This document shows positions 16,317-25,849 of a DNA stretch of 64,000 nt, one piece after another. The notes below the pieces were generated by a model that saw nothing but the letters and a program-made list of their open reading frames with translations, did no database searches and had not been told where the DNA came from. Source of the DNA: Cyanobium sp. PCC 7001 (lineage in GTDB: Bacteria; Cyanobacteriota; Cyanobacteriia; PCC-6307; Cyanobiaceae); assembly GCF_000155635.1 (NCBI RefSeq), contig NZ_DS990556.1, positions 1,171,051 through 1,235,050 of the forward strand. The letters are read 5' to 3'. Position 1 is the first letter of the stretch. Every line of letters begins with the position of its first letter. Position numbers and translations under genes: made by a program.

Positions 16317-18824
16317 ATGAGTCCCGGCAAGCTGCTGCGTTCCTGGATCAAGGAGGAGCGGCGTGAAGGTCCGCTCCGCTGGGACCACACCCTTCCCCTC
16401 ACCATCCTGCTGGTCGCTGTCGTGGTGGCGACCACCGCCGCTGTGCGCGGCCTGCAGGAACGCCATCGCCACGAGGACGACCAGGCCACGATCCTGACCC
16501 TGGTGGAGACCTCCCTGCACGACCTGCAGGCCTCCGCCCGGCACTGGAGCCGTTGGGCGCCGCTGACTTCTGCCCTCAACGGCGCCGACCCCCAGGCCGT
16601 GCGCCAGCAGATCAGCCGATCCGAGGCGCTGTACCGGGCCGATCAGCTGCTGCTGTTCAACGCCTCCAAGCAGCTGCAACTGGCCCACAGCGGAAACGGG
16701 CAACCCCTCGCGCCTGAGGCCGAGAGTGTGCGCTGTGTGCAGGAGCAGCTCGATGCGGCGGCGGTGAAGGAGATCCAGCCCATCGCCTGTGCGGTGGGCA
16801 AGAAGCAGATCCAGCTGGGCGTGATCGCGCCCCTGCAGACCTGGCGCGCCCAGCGCTCCGGCCAGGGCACGGTGGCGCTTCTGCGCCCCATCCATCCGGA
16901 AGCGGCAGATTCCGGCAGCGACAGCCGCATGGGCCTGCTCCTGGCCCGCCATCTCGCCTGGCGAACGCCCACCGAACTCGGCACGCAGCCCCTGCCGCTG
17001 CAGCCCGCCGCCACCCCGGTGAAACCGGTGGTGTCCGGGCCCAAGGGGGCCGTGCTGGCGCTGCTGAATCCGATCCTGCCGCTGGTGCAGGGCCGTTCCC
17101 TGCTGCCCGATCTGCTGCTGGTCTCGGTGGTGCTGGCAGCCGTGCTCGCCACCCGGGCGATCCCCCTGCTGGAACGGCGTCAGCGGCGGTTGATCCACCT
17201 CCAGGCCGAACGGCTGGCCACCCGTCGCATCCAGCGCACGAGCAGAAAGCTGGACCGGCTCCTGGAGCGGCTGGGCCCTTCCAGCTCCTCGAGCCGCACC
17301 CAGCCGGTCGAAGACGAAGTGATGGCCAAGCTGTTCGGTGCACCCAACAGCGAGCTGGAGTCAGCCGGGGAGGGCCCCAGGCACCTCACGGCCCAGGTGG
17401 AGCACAAGCTGAGCCAGGTGGCCAGCAGCTTCGAGCGGCTGTTGAGCACGGCCAAGGCGCTGGCGCTGTTCGATTCGCTCACCGATCTGCCCAATCGCCG
17501 CTATTTCTTCGAGCGCCTCGCGATTGAATCCCAGAGGGCACGGCGCAGCGATACACCCTTCGTGATCATGTTCATCGATGTGGATAAGTTCAAGATGATC
17601 AATGACACCTACGGTCACCATGTCGGCGACGCCGCCCTGATCGCCGTGGCCGACCACATGCGGGCGGTGTCCCGGCGGGAAGACTTCATCTCCCGTTATG
17701 GCGGTGACGAATTCGCCTTGATCATGGATCTCTCCGCCATGGAGGATCGCAGCGAGGACAATCTCAAGGCCCAGGCCTATCAGTTCGCCGTTCGCCTCAC
17801 GGAACGCTTCCAGGAGCCCATCCCCATCGCGGGCATGAATCTGCCGGTGAGCCTGAGCGTGGGCATCACCCTGGTGGACAGCCAGGAGGCCGATCCCCAG
17901 CAGGCCATTCAGCGCTCCGATGCGGCGATGTACCAGGCCAAAAACCAGATCGACACACGGATCTCCATCTTTGACGTTTCCAGCAACAAGCACGAACTCG
18001 ACAGCTACAGGCTGTTCGCCGATCTCCAGACCGCGCTTCACAAGCACGACCTGAGGATTCTCTATCAACCCATCATTGATGTGCACCATGGCCTGCACGC
18101 CGTCGAGGCCCTGGTGCGCTGGCGCCATCCGGAGCTGGGCGACATCCCTCCCGATGTGCTGCTCAACATCGCCGATCACTACCGTCTGACCCTGCCCCTG
18201 GGCCTGGAGCTGATCACCCTGGCCGCACGGGGTTACGCCTCCCTGCGGGCCAGCCTGGGCGGCGATCCACGCCTGGCCCTCAACATCAGCGGCCATCTGC
18301 TCAGCCACCCCCAGATGGGCCAGACCATCCTCAACCTGCTCGATTCACAGCTGGTTCATCCCCAGAAGGTGACGCTGGAGATCACCGAGCAGTCGGTGAT
18401 GGAGATGGGGCGCACCACCGAAGAGAACCTCCAGTATCTGCGTGCTTCTGGCATGCAGCTCTCGCTGGATGACTTCGGCACCGGCCACTCCTCCCTGATG
18501 CGCTTGATCACCCTGCAGCCCAGCGAGCTGAAGATCGACAAGGCCTTCGTCACGCCCCTGCAGACCGACCCCAACGCCCTGCGGGTGGTGAGCCTGGTGG
18601 CCACCCTGGCCCGGCGCATGAACCTGCGGGTGGTGGCTGAGGGCGTGGAGACCCAGGAGATCTCGGAAGTGCTGACCAAGCTCGGGATCACCCATCAGCA
18701 GGGTTTCTACTTCTCCCATGCCCGCTCCTCCGGCGACCTGATCGCGGCCGGACAACGGGCCTTCCAGCGGTTCTTCAACCCCGAAGGCGCCCGTCCGAGC
18801 AACACCGCGGCCCCCTGGAGCTGA
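16317..18824 (+). CDS. membrane GGDEF-EAL bifunctional cyclic-di-GMP enzyme
   Basis: Makes and/or degrades cyclic di-GMP in response to an extracytoplasmic signal. The 835-residue protein has two membrane helices (about residues 26-44 and 262-282) flanking a periplasmic CHASE-like sensor domain, then a linker/coiled coil, a GGDEF domain and an EAL domain. The catalytic SRYGGDEF is intact, and RRED lies exactly five residues before it, matching the product-inhibition I-site. The EAL part keeps VEALVRW, EITEQS, LDDFGTG, LKIDKAF and AEGVET. Both activities may therefore be functional. ATG 16317 is preferred to an upstream in-frame start because of a CAGGA sequence before it and the immediate helix. 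Confidence 0.94.
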   Translation: MSPGKLLRSWIKEERREGPLRWDHTLPLTILLVAVVVATTAAVRGLQERHRHEDDQATILTLVETSLHDLQASARHWSRWAPLTSALNGADPQAVRQQISRSEALYRADQLLLFNASKQLQLAHSGNGQPLAPEAESVRCVQEQLDAAAVKEIQPIACAVGKKQIQLGVIAPLQTWRAQRSGQGTVALLRPIHPEAADSGSDSRMGLLLARHLAWRTPTELGTQPLPLQPAATPVKPVVSGPKGAVLALLNPILPLVQGRSLLPDLLLVSVVLAAVLATRAIPLLERRQRRLIHLQAERLATRRIQRTSRKLDRLLERLGPSSSSSRTQPVEDEVMAKLFGAPNSELESAGEGPRHLTAQVEHKLSQVASSFERLLSTAKALALFDSLTDLPNRRYFFERLAIESQRARRSDTPFVIMFIDVDKFKMINDTYGHHVGDAALIAVADHMRAVSRREDFISRYGGDEFALIMDLSAMEDRSEDNLKAQAYQFAVRLTERFQEPIPIAGMNLPVSLSVGITLVDSQEADPQQAIQRSDAAMYQAKNQIDTRISIFDVSSNKHELDSYRLFADLQTALHKHDLRILYQPIIDVHHGLHAVEALVRWRHPELGDIPPDVLLNIADHYRLTLPLGLELITLAARGYASLRASLGGDPRLALNISGHLLSHPQMGQTILNLLDSQLVHPQKVTLEITEQSVMEMGRTTEENLQYLRASGMQLSLDDFGTGHSSLMRLITLQPSELKIDKAFVTPLQTDPNALRVVSLVATLARRMNLRVVAEGVETQEISEVLTKLGITHQQGFYFSHARSSGDLIAAGQRAFQRFFNPEGARPSNTAAPWS

Positions 18825-18831
18825 GCCCGGC

Positions 18832-19923
18832 TCACACGTTGAACAGGAACTCCATCACATCTCCTTCGGCCACCACATAGTCCTTGCCTTCGCTGCGCAA
18901 CCAGCCCCGGTTGCGGGCCTCCGCCAGCGAGCCGGCCTCCACCAGCTGCTGATGGCCGATGGTCTGGGCCCGGATGAAGCCCCGCTCGAAATCGGTGTGG
19001 ATCACGCCGGCCGCCTGGGGTGCGGTCATGCCGGCGGTGATGGTCCAGGCGCGGGTTTCCTTCTCGCCGGTGGTGAAGTAGGTGCGCAGCCCCAGCAGGG
19101 CGTAGGTGGCCCTGATCAGGCTCTGCAGCCCTCCTTCGCTCACGCCCAGCCCCTCGAGGAACTCGGCGCGATCCTCCTCCGGCAGTTCGATCAGCTCCGC
19201 CTCCACCTGGGCGGAGATGCGCACGGTCTCGGCGCCCTCCTGCGCCGCCAGGGCCTGGACGGCTTCCACGTGGGCATTGCCTCCGGCCAGGTCGTCCTCA
19301 CTCACGTTGCTGGCGTAGATGATCGGCTTGGCGGTGAGCAGCCCCAGCGGACGCACCAGGGACCGTTCCTCGGCGGTGAGCGGCACGGTGCGGGCCGCCC
19401 CGCCCGCCTCCAGCACCGTCTGGATGCGTTCCAGCACGCCGTCCTCCTGCTGGGCCTCCTTGCTGGTGCGCACCTGCTTTTTGAGCCGCTCGCGCCGCTT
19501 CTCCACCTGGCCCAGATCCGCCAGCCCCAGCTCCAGGTTGATCACCTCGGCATCCCGCACCGGATCCACCGAACCGGCCACATGGATCACGTCGTCGTCG
19601 TCGAAGCAGCGCACGACATGCACGATCGCGTCCACTTCACGAATGTTGGCGAGGAACTTGTTGCCCAGGCCCTCCCCCTGGCTGGCGCCCTTCACCAGGC
19701 CGGCGATGTCCACGAACTCCACGCGGGTGGGGATGATCTCCTTGCTGCGGCTGATCGTGGCCAGCTGCTGGAGGCGCGGATCCGGCACGGCCACCACCCC
19801 GGAATTGGGTTCGATCGTGCAGAAGGGGTAATTGGCGGCCTCGGCCTGGGCGTTGGCCACCAGGGCGTTGAAGAGGGTCGACTTGCCCACGTTGGGCAGT
19901 CCGACGATTCCGGCTTTGAGCAT
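18832..19923 (-). CDS. ychF: ribosome-associated ATPase YchF (Obg family)
   Basis: P-loop NTPase related to Obg/OLA1, usually ATP-preferring, associated with ribosomes and stress responses. The P-loop [14 protein letters not shown] is at the N-terminus, followed by the Obg-type [17 protein letters not shown] switch. A central coiled-coil segment and the C-terminal TGS-like domain ([13 protein letters not shown] ... DVMEFLFNV) complete it. Length 363 is exactly typical. It converges on the GGDEF-EAL gene with a 7-nt gap. Confidence 0.97.
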   Translation of the reverse strand: MLKAGIVGLPNVGKSTLFNALVANAQAEAANYPFCTIEPNSGVVAVPDPRLQQLATISRSKEIIPTRVEFVDIAGLVKGASQGEGLGNKFLANIREVDAIVHVVRCFDDDDVIHVAGSVDPVRDAEVINLELGLADLGQVEKRRERLKKQVRTSKEAQQEDGVLERIQTVLEAGGAARTVPLTAEERSLVRPLGLLTAKPIIYASNVSEDDLAGGNAHVEAVQALAAQEGAETVRISAQVEAELIELPEEDRAEFLEGLGVSEGGLQSLIRATYALLGLRTYFTTGEKETRAWTITAGMTAPQAAGVIHTDFERGFIRAQTIGHQQLVEAGSLAEARNRGWLRSEGKDYVVAEGDVMEFLFNV

Positions 19924-20075
19924 GGGGCGAATCTACGGGCCGCCACCCGGGCCCTCCAGCCGCGAAACTGGGGCCAGCTCCGCTCAGGCCCATTCCCACG
20001 CTCACCCCTCGCCGTCCCCAGCCTCCGGCCAACCCCGACCAAGGGATCAGCGACCCCGGCAGCGCCGGCGCCCGC

Positions 20076-21200
20076 GTGGTGCCGCGGCCAACCCGACCGC
20101 CGCGCTGGTGGCAGCGCCGTCGGCTGTGGGCGGGCGCCGCGGCCGCCGTGCTGCTGCTCGGCGGGGTGACGCTATGGCAGCGCCAGCGCAGCGCCGGTTC
20201 GGCGAATCTGGAGCCCTACACCGTACTGGCCAAATCGGGGGATCTTCCTGGCCTGGTGAGTGCCTCCGGCGAACTGGACGCGGAGAAGCGGGTCAATGTG
20301 AGCCCGAAGCGGCAGGGCGTGCTCGAAGCGCTGCTGGTGGAGGAGGGCGACGTGGTGCGGGCCGGCCAGCCCCTGGCGCGGATGGACAGCGGCGACCTCG
20401 CCGACCGCATCAGGGAGCTCCAGGCCCAGCTGCGGTCGGCCCAGGCCGAACTGATGCGAAGCCGCAGTGAGCTGGAGCGCAACGAAAGGCTTTTCCGCCA
20501 GCAGGCGATCAGTCTCAGCGACTACAACACCGTGCGCAGCACCTACCTGGTGGACCAGGCGTCCGTTGAGGCCGCCCGCCAGCGCCTCGCCGCCCGCCGG
20601 GTGGAGCAGGCCGACCTGGTGGTGCGGGCACCGTTCTCCGGAGTGATCACCCAGCGCTACGCCGATCCGGGTGCCTTCGTGACCCCCACCACCACCGCCT
20701 CCGCGACGGCGGGCGCCACCAGCTCCTCGATCGTGGAGCTGGCCCAGGGCCTGGAGGTGGTGGCCAAGGTGCCGGAGAGCGACATCGGCCGCATCCGCCT
20801 CGGCCAGGAGGCCGACGTGCGGGTGGACGCCTTCCCCGATCGCCGCTACGCGGCTGTGGTCAGGCGCATCACCCCCAGGGCCGTGAAGGTGAACAACGTG
20901 ACCTCCTTCGATGTGATCCTCCGCTTCAGCCGCGAGCAGCCGGATCTGCGCATCGGCATGACGGCCGACGTGAACTTCAAGACGGGCCAGGTGCGGGCGG
21001 AGACCCTGGTGCCCACCGTGGCGATCGTGACGGAGGAGGGAAGGCCGGGGGTGCTGCTGGTGGGCAAGGACCGCCAGCCCACCTTCCAGCCGGTGGAACT
21101 GGGCATCAGCGGCGGCAAGGACACCCAGATCCTCTCGGGTCTGGAGCCCGGCACCCGGGTCTTCATCGACCTGCCCCCCTGGTCGAAGAAGAAGCGCTGA
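20076..21200 (+). CDS. HlyD/DevB-type periplasmic adaptor (membrane fusion protein)
   Basis: Adaptor subunit that links an inner-membrane ABC or RND exporter to the outer membrane. It has one N-terminal membrane helix (about residues 18-35), a biotinyl-lipoyl-like half (GVLEALLVEEGDVVRAGQPL), a coiled-coil hairpin (about residues 95-170) and the second half-motif VRAPFSGVITQRYADPGAFV, then a beta-barrel domain. The 374-residue length is normal. No exporter gene is adjacent; a MacB/DevA-type ATPase starts at 63841 but is too far away to pair by context. The GTG start is doubled (GTG GTG). Confidence 0.9.
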   Translation: MVPRPTRPPRWWQRRRLWAGAAAAVLLLGGVTLWQRQRSAGSANLEPYTVLAKSGDLPGLVSASGELDAEKRVNVSPKRQGVLEALLVEEGDVVRAGQPLARMDSGDLADRIRELQAQLRSAQAELMRSRSELERNERLFRQQAISLSDYNTVRSTYLVDQASVEAARQRLAARRVEQADLVVRAPFSGVITQRYADPGAFVTPTTTASATAGATSSSIVELAQGLEVVAKVPESDIGRIRLGQEADVRVDAFPDRRYAAVVRRITPRAVKVNNVTSFDVILRFSREQPDLRIGMTADVNFKTGQVRAETLVPTVAIVTEEGRPGVLLVGKDRQPTFQPVELGISGGKDTQILSGLEPGTRVFIDLPPWSKKKR

Positions 21201-21204
21201 GGCG

Positions 21205-22335
21205 TTACGGGGCGGACAGGAACTCCCGGGCGGCTTCCACGATGCGGCCACTGGCCTGCCCGTCCCCGAACGGATTGTGGGCGCGGGCCATGGCCTCGTA
21301 GGCCCCGGCATCGGTGAGCAGGGCCGAGGCCTCCGCCAGGATGTCGGCGCTGGCGGTGCCGATCAGCCGTGCGGTGCCGGCCTCGATCGCCTCCGGCCGT
21401 TCGGTGGTGCGGCGCAGCACCAGCACCGGCTTGCCGAGGGCCGGAGCCTCCTCCTGCAGGCCACCGGAATCGCTGAGCACCAGCGTGCAGCCCCGCATCG
21501 CCGCCACCAGCTGGTCGTAGTCGAGGGGTTCGGTGAGGAAGGCGCGCGGGTGATCGCCCAGCAGCGCCTGCAACGGCTCCCGCACCGTGGGATTGCGGTG
21601 CAGCGGCAGCAGCAGGGCCGTGTCGGGGAAGCGGTCCAGCACGGCCAGGAAGCCCCGCCCGATCTCCTGAAGGCGCTCCCCCCAGTTCTCGCGCCGGTGC
21701 ACCGTGGCCAGGATCACCCGCTGCCGCTGCCAGTCCAGACCCTCCAGCTCCAGGGAGGGGGCCCGCTCCGCCATGCGCAGCAGGGCATCGATCACGGTGT
21801 TGCCCGTGGTGAGGATGCGGCCCATCACACCCGAGGCCCGGCAGTTGGCGGCCGACTGCGCCGTGGGCGCGAAGTGGAGCAGGGCCAGCTGGGAGATCAG
21901 GCGCCGGTTGGCCTCCTCCGGAAACGGATCGAAGATGTTGTCGGTGCGGAGGCCGGCCTCCACATGCCCCACGGGGATCTGTTCGTAGAAGGCGGCCAGG
22001 GCCGAGGCGAAGGCGGTGGTGGTGTCCCCCTGCACGAGCACCAGATCGGGCCGGTGCTGGGCGAACTCGTGCCGCAGCCCCTCCAGGGCCGCACAGGTGA
22101 TGTGGGTGAGCGTCTGCTGCGGGGCCATCAGGGCCAGATCGTGATCGGCCTGGAGGCCGAACAGCTCCATCACCTGGCTCACCATCTCGCGGTGCTGGCC
22201 CGTGAGCACCACCCGGGTGCGGAAGTCCTCCGCCTGCTGGAAGGCCAGGATCACCGGTGCCAGCTTGATCGCCTCGGGCCGGGTGCCCAGCACGATGCTC
22301 ACGAGGGGCTTGCGCCCAAGGGGCTCGGTCAACAC
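21205..22335 (-). CDS. wecB: UDP-N-acetylglucosamine 2-epimerase (non-hydrolysing)
   Basis: Interconverts UDP-GlcNAc and UDP-ManNAc for surface polysaccharide synthesis. The signature VLGTRPEAIKLAPVI is at the N-terminus, with RRENWGERLQEI and the C-terminal SDSGGLQEEAPALGKPVLVLR substrate site split across a conserved loop. 376 residues is normal. The GTG at 22335 begins a short polar lead, and a TTG one codon later is also possible. It converges with the HlyD gene (4-nt gap). Confidence 0.96.
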   Translation of the reverse strand: MLTEPLGRKPLVSIVLGTRPEAIKLAPVILAFQQAEDFRTRVVLTGQHREMVSQVMELFGLQADHDLALMAPQQTLTHITCAALEGLRHEFAQHRPDLVLVQGDTTTAFASALAAFYEQIPVGHVEAGLRTDNIFDPFPEEANRRLISQLALLHFAPTAQSAANCRASGVMGRILTTGNTVIDALLRMAERAPSLELEGLDWQRQRVILATVHRRENWGERLQEIGRGFLAVLDRFPDTALLLPLHRNPTVREPLQALLGDHPRAFLTEPLDYDQLVAAMRGCTLVLSDSGGLQEEAPALGKPVLVLRRTTERPEAIEAGTARLIGTASADILAEASALLTDAGAYEAMARAHNPFGDGQASGRIVEAAREFLSAP

Positions 22336-22426
22336 AGGCCTGCGAACCGGCGGATCCTAGGAACTGCACCGGGAGCTGACAGAACCCCCGGGAGTCGCGA
22401 AGCTTGGCAGCAATCCCGGGTTTCCG

Positions 22427-23620
22427 ATGACGACCACTCCGCCTTTCCCGCCGTCACCCTTCCCCACCTCGCCCTTCCCCTCCAATCCGGGCGTGCCGGC
22501 CGCCGTGCCACAGACCGGCGGCGCTGACGGGGTCTGGCAGGGCGAGGGCATGGGGCCGATGCCGACGAGCCTCGAAGGCATCGTGAGGCTGGCCAATGCC
22601 CGCAACTACTCCGACGTGCATGTGGGCGTGGGCGAGGAGCCGCGCTACCGCTCCCGTGGCGACATGATCCGCACCGGCTGGCCCGTGACCGATCAGGCCA
22701 CCTTCAACGACTGGATGCGGGAGATGCTCAGCCCCGCGGAGATCGACGCCTTCCTGCGGGACAAGGAATACGACGGCTCCCACGCCTTCCCCTTCGTGCG
22801 GGTGCGGATCAACCTGATGGACTCCCTGCGGGGGCCGGCGATGGTGCTGCGTCTGATTCCGCAGAAGATCGCCACCCTGGAGGATCTGAACTTGCCGGAT
22901 GTGCTGAAGGAACTCTGCACCCGGCCGAAGGGCATGATCCTGGTCACGGGGCCCACCGGTTCCGGCAAGAGCACCACGCTGGCGGCGATGGTGGACTGGA
23001 TCAACAACAACATGAGCCGCCACATCCTCACCATCGAGGATCCCGTGGAATTCGTGCATGAGAGCCGCCAGTCGCTGATCCGCCACCGCGAGGTGGGCCA
23101 TCACACCAAGGTGTTCCACAACGCGTTGCGGGCCTCCCTGCGGGAGGACCCCGACGTGATCCTGATCGGTGAAATCCGCGACCGCGAAACCCTCGCCACC
23201 GCGATCGAAGCCTCCCAGACCGGCCACCTGGTGTTCGGCACCCTGCACACCAACTCCGCCATCAAGACCGTGGAACGGGTGCTGGGCATGTATCCCCCCA
23301 GCGAGCAGGACAGCATCCGCCGCTCGGTGTCGGAGACCCTGCTCGGGGTGATCGCCCAGGGACTGATCAAGACCACCGATGGCGAGCGGGCGGCCTACCA
23401 CGACATCCTGATCAACACCGATGCCTGCCGCGATTACATCCAGCGCGCCGAGCTCGACGAGATCGAGGAGATCATGCGGCGCAGTCGCTTCGATGGCATG
23501 GTCACCAGCAACCAGTCCCTGCAGGACCTGGTGGAGGCCGGCCGGGTGACCCCGGACGATGCGATCGCCCAGAGCCTCAAGCCGAACGAACTGGCCCAGG
23601 CCCTGCGCGGACGCACCTGA
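22427..23620 (+). CDS. pilT: type IV pilus retraction ATPase PilT
   Basis: Hexameric secretion-type ATPase powering pilus retraction and twitching or DNA uptake. A Pro-rich disordered N-terminus (residues 1-30) precedes the PilT domain. Walker A is GPTGSGKSTT, the Asp box HILTIEDPVEF, Walker B VILIGEIRDRET and the His box TGHLVFGTLHT. 397 residues is slightly longer than Proteobacterial PilT because of the N-terminal extension. No other pilus genes are adjacent. A 14-bp inverted repeat lies just downstream. Confidence 0.94.
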   Translation: MTTTPPFPPSPFPTSPFPSNPGVPAAVPQTGGADGVWQGEGMGPMPTSLEGIVRLANARNYSDVHVGVGEEPRYRSRGDMIRTGWPVTDQATFNDWMREMLSPAEIDAFLRDKEYDGSHAFPFVRVRINLMDSLRGPAMVLRLIPQKIATLEDLNLPDVLKELCTRPKGMILVTGPTGSGKSTTLAAMVDWINNNMSRHILTIEDPVEFVHESRQSLIRHREVGHHTKVFHNALRASLREDPDVILIGEIRDRETLATAIEASQTGHLVFGTLHTNSAIKTVERVLGMYPPSEQDSIRRSVSETLLGVIAQGLIKTTDGERAAYHDILINTDACRDYIQRAELDEIEEIMRRSRFDGMVTSNQSLQDLVEAGRVTPDDAIAQSLKPNELAQALRGRT

Positions 23621-23623
23621 AGC

Positions 23624-23664
23624 CCTTCCACTGATCCATGCCGAGGGCCGGGATCAGTGGAAGG
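23624..23664. terminator. 14-bp perfect inverted repeat between convergent pilT and hli
   Basis: Arms 23624-23637 and 23651-23664 are exact reverse complements around a 13-nt loop. The right arm covers the hli stop codon and last codons. It can form a strong hairpin in both transcripts and may act as a shared bidirectional terminator or 3' stabiliser, although there is no T-run on either side. Confidence 0.6.
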
Positions 23665-23875
23665 CCAGCCGGGCCAGAATCAGCACGGTGAGGCCCACCG
23701 AGAGGCCCAGCATGGCCAGGCGTCCGTTCCAGATCTCGGCCTGGGGGGTGAAGCCACGCCGCCAGGCATTGAGTTCGGTGGGGCTGACCGGCTCGTGGCT
23801 GGCATCCTCCGCCAGCGGTTCACCCTCCTGCGCTGGAGCTGGCTGGCTGGCGGCATCCGGATCTGCAGGGGCCAT
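23654..23875 (-). CDS. high light-inducible protein (one-helix chlorophyll-binding protein)
   Basis: Small thylakoid protein of the Hli/SCP family that binds chlorophyll and carotenoid and protects photosystems or chlorophyll-synthesis complexes. The single helix holds the LHC motif AEIWNGRLAMLGLSVGLTVL, with the conserved Glu, Asn, Arg and Met. A 45-residue acidic, Pro/Ala-rich N-terminus precedes it. 73 residues total. It lies downstream of tsaD on the same strand but is separated by 112 nt with a hairpin, so it likely has its own promoter. Confidence 0.93.
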   Translation of the reverse strand: MAPADPDAASQPAPAQEGEPLAEDASHEPVSPTELNAWRRGFTPQAEIWNGRLAMLGLSVGLTVLILARLAFH

Positions 23876-23941
23876 GAATGGGAAGCCGGCAGCGTTGGGT
23901 CAGCCTAAGGGCACCGAACGGCAACCCTGCGGGCCCCAGCC

Positions 23942-23959
23942 CCTGGGCAAGAGCCCAGG
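23942..23959 (-). terminator. short strong hairpin downstream of tsaD
   Basis: CCTGGGC and GCCCAGG pair around a 4-nt loop, between tsaD and hli. It may end the tsaD transcript, but there is no U-tract after it, so this is a weak call. Confidence 0.4.
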
Positions 23960-23987
23960 CCCAGGCCGGCAGCGCCAAGGACAGGTG

Positions 23988-25043
23988 CTAGAAACAGGGT
24001 GTCGCCCCATAGAGCTCTCCGGCCCGCTCCAGGGGCCAGCGGGCTGCCACGCCCAGCCCTGCGGGGCTGCTCTGGCCGGCCGCCAGGCGCTCGCACGCTG
24101 CCACGGCGATCATGGCCGCATTGTCGGTGCAGTACGGCAGAGGCGCGACCCGCCAGTGCAGGCCGTCCCGGGCGGCGCGGTCCTCCAGCAGGCCCCGCAG
24201 CCGCCGGTTCGCCGCCACGCCGCCCACCAGCACCAGGGTGTTCAGCCGCTGATCCACGGCGCAGCGGCAGCTCCGCTCCACCAGCACCTCCGCCACGACC
24301 TGCTCGAAGCTGGCCGCCAGATCGGCCACGGGCAGGGGGCCGCCGTCCTGCTCCAGCTGGCGCACCAGCCGCAGCATCGCCGTCTTCAGGCCGCTGAAGC
24401 TGAAGTCGTAGGGATGGAAGCCCCCCTCGGGTCTGGACACCCGTCCCTTGGGCAGAGGGAAGCGCCTGGGATCCCCGGGGGCCGACACGGCCTGGATCGC
24501 CGGGCCGCCGGGGTAGCCCAGATTCAGGAGCCGGGCCACCTTGTCGAAGGCCTCGCCGGCCGCATCGTCGTGGCTGCGGCCAAGACGGGTGTAGGCCCCG
24601 GGGCCATCCACCCGGATCAGCTCGGTGTGACCGCCACTCACCAGCAGCACCAAATAGGGACCGGGTGGCAGGGGTTCACCGAGCTGCACCGAGCAGAGGT
24701 GTCCCTCCAGGTGGTGGATGCCGAGAAACGGCTTGCCGTGCAGCCGCGCCAGGGTGCGACCGGTGACCGACGCCACCAGCAGCGCCCCCAGCAGGCCGGG
24801 CGCCGCCGTGGCGGCGATGGCGTCCACATCGCCGGGCCCCAGGCCGGATTCGGCGCTGACGCGGGCGATCAGGCCGGGCAGGGCCTCCACGTGGCGCCGG
24901 GAGGCGATCTCGGGCACCACGCCGCCCCAGCGGGCGTGCTCCTCCACCTGGGAGGCCACGGCGCTGGCGAGCACGGTGCGATCCCGCACAATCGCAGCCG
25001 CTGACTCGTCACAACTTGTTTCGAGGGCCAGAACCGTCGGCAT
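23988..25043 (-). CDS. tsaD: tRNA N6-adenosine threonylcarbamoyltransferase TsaD
   Basis: Catalyses transfer of the threonylcarbamoyl group to A37 of tRNAs decoding ANN codons, with TsaB and TsaE. The ASKHA-fold start [15 protein letters not shown] is present, as is the metal-binding HHLEGH and [11 protein letters not shown] near the C-terminus. 351 residues is typical. The ATG at 25043 diverges from psaF with a 109-nt gap. Confidence 0.97.
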   Translation of the reverse strand: MPTVLALETSCDESAAAIVRDRTVLASAVASQVEEHARWGGVVPEIASRRHVEALPGLIARVSAESGLGPGDVDAIAATAAPGLLGALLVASVTGRTLARLHGKPFLGIHHLEGHLCSVQLGEPLPPGPYLVLLVSGGHTELIRVDGPGAYTRLGRSHDDAAGEAFDKVARLLNLGYPGGPAIQAVSAPGDPRRFPLPKGRVSRPEGGFHPYDFSFSGLKTAMLRLVRQLEQDGGPLPVADLAASFEQVVAEVLVERSCRCAVDQRLNTLVLVGGVAANRRLRGLLEDRAARDGLHWRVAPLPYCTDNAAMIAVAACERLAAGQSSPAGLGVAARWPLERAGELYGATPCF

Positions 25044-25152
25044 GGCGCCCGGAGAGCTCCCCTACTGTCCGCGAGTGACATCCTGCCCCGTGGCCCAGCG
25101 CGGCCGCAGGGTTCCGCAAGGCACTCCTCCCGGCTTCCTACCCAGACATCCC
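25044..25152. promoter_or_regulatory. divergent intergenic region between tsaD and psaF-psaJ
   Basis: These 109 bases must carry the promoters of both tsaD and the light-regulated psaFJ unit. No clean -35/-10 pair stands out to me. The call rests on the head-to-head arrangement only. Confidence 0.4.
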
Positions 25153-25650
25153 ATGCGACGTCTTCTCCCCCGCCTGTGCGCGGTTCTGCTCTCAGCCTTC
25201 CTGCTGTTCGGCTTCGCGCCCGTGGCCAGGGCGGACGCCTCCGTGGCCGGTCTCACCCCCTGCGCCGAAAACCCCCGCTTCCAGCAGCGGGCCGCCGGTG
25301 CAGAGACCGACCAGGCCAAGGCGCGGTTCACGGTCTACGGCGAGGCCCTCTGCGGCACTGACGGTCTGCCCCACCTGATCGTGGACGGTCGCTGGAGCCA
25401 TGCCGGTGATTTCCTGATCCCGGGCCTCCTCTTCCTCTACATCGCCGGCACGATCGGCTGGGCTGGTCGCTCCTATCTGATCGCGATCCGCGGCAGCAAG
25501 GACGCCACCATGCGCGAAATCCAGATCGACATGCCCCTGGCCTTCAAATCCACCCTCTCGGCCGCGGTCTGGCCCCTGGCCGCACTGAGAGAGTTCACCG
25601 ACGGATCGATGATTGAAGCCGACTCCAAAGTGACCGTCTCCCCTCGCTGA
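25153..25650 (+). CDS. psaF: photosystem I subunit III (plastocyanin/cytochrome c6 docking protein)
   Basis: Lumenal and membrane subunit of photosystem I. A cleavable signal peptide (residues 1-26, ending in ARADAS) precedes a lumenal domain with two Cys that can form a disulfide ([10 protein letters not shown] and EALCGTDG). One membrane helix ([19 protein letters not shown]) and a stromal tail follow. 165 residues matches cyanobacterial PsaF. psaJ follows after 11 nt, as is usual. Confidence 0.98.
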   Translation: MRRLLPRLCAVLLSAFLLFGFAPVARADASVAGLTPCAENPRFQQRAAGAETDQAKARFTVYGEALCGTDGLPHLIVDGRWSHAGDFLIPGLLFLYIAGTIGWAGRSYLIAIRGSKDATMREIQIDMPLAFKSTLSAAVWPLAALREFTDGSMIEADSKVTVSPR

Positions 25651-25661
25651 AACCTGGAACC

Positions 25662-25781
25662 ATGAAGAAATTCCTCACCACCGCTCCCGTCGTAGCTGCC
25701 GTCTGGTTCACCCTCACAGCCGGAATCACGATCGAGATCTTCCGATTCTTCCCCGATCTGATTCTCCATCCTCCGGCCTGA
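25662..25781 (+). CDS. psaJ: photosystem I subunit IX
   Basis: A 39-residue single-helix photosystem I subunit adjacent to PsaF. The sequence starts [17 protein letters not shown], then has the conserved EIFRFFPDL at its C-terminal side. Length and the position immediately after psaF are diagnostic. It is cotranscribed with psaF and followed by a terminator. Confidence 0.97.
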   Translation: MKKFLTTAPVVAAVWFTLTAGITIEIFRFFPDLILHPPA

Positions 25782-25797
25782 TCCCCCTCAATCCCAG

Positions 25798-25819
25798 GCG
25801 GCCCGCGGGCCGCTTTTTT
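25798..25819 (+). terminator. intrinsic terminator of psaF-psaJ
   Basis: GCGGCCC and GGGCCGC pair perfectly around a 2-nt spacer and are followed directly by six T residues (25814-25819). It is the clearest Rho-independent terminator in the window. Confidence 0.9.
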
Positions 25820-25849
25820 CATGGCCAGTCGGAGTCGGTCCTAGCCGGA

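Noticed and set aside
20076-21200. Pairing the HlyD/DevB adaptor with the ABC ATPase at 63841 as one exporter
   Set aside because: They are more than 40 kb apart with no shared context, so any pairing would be speculation.
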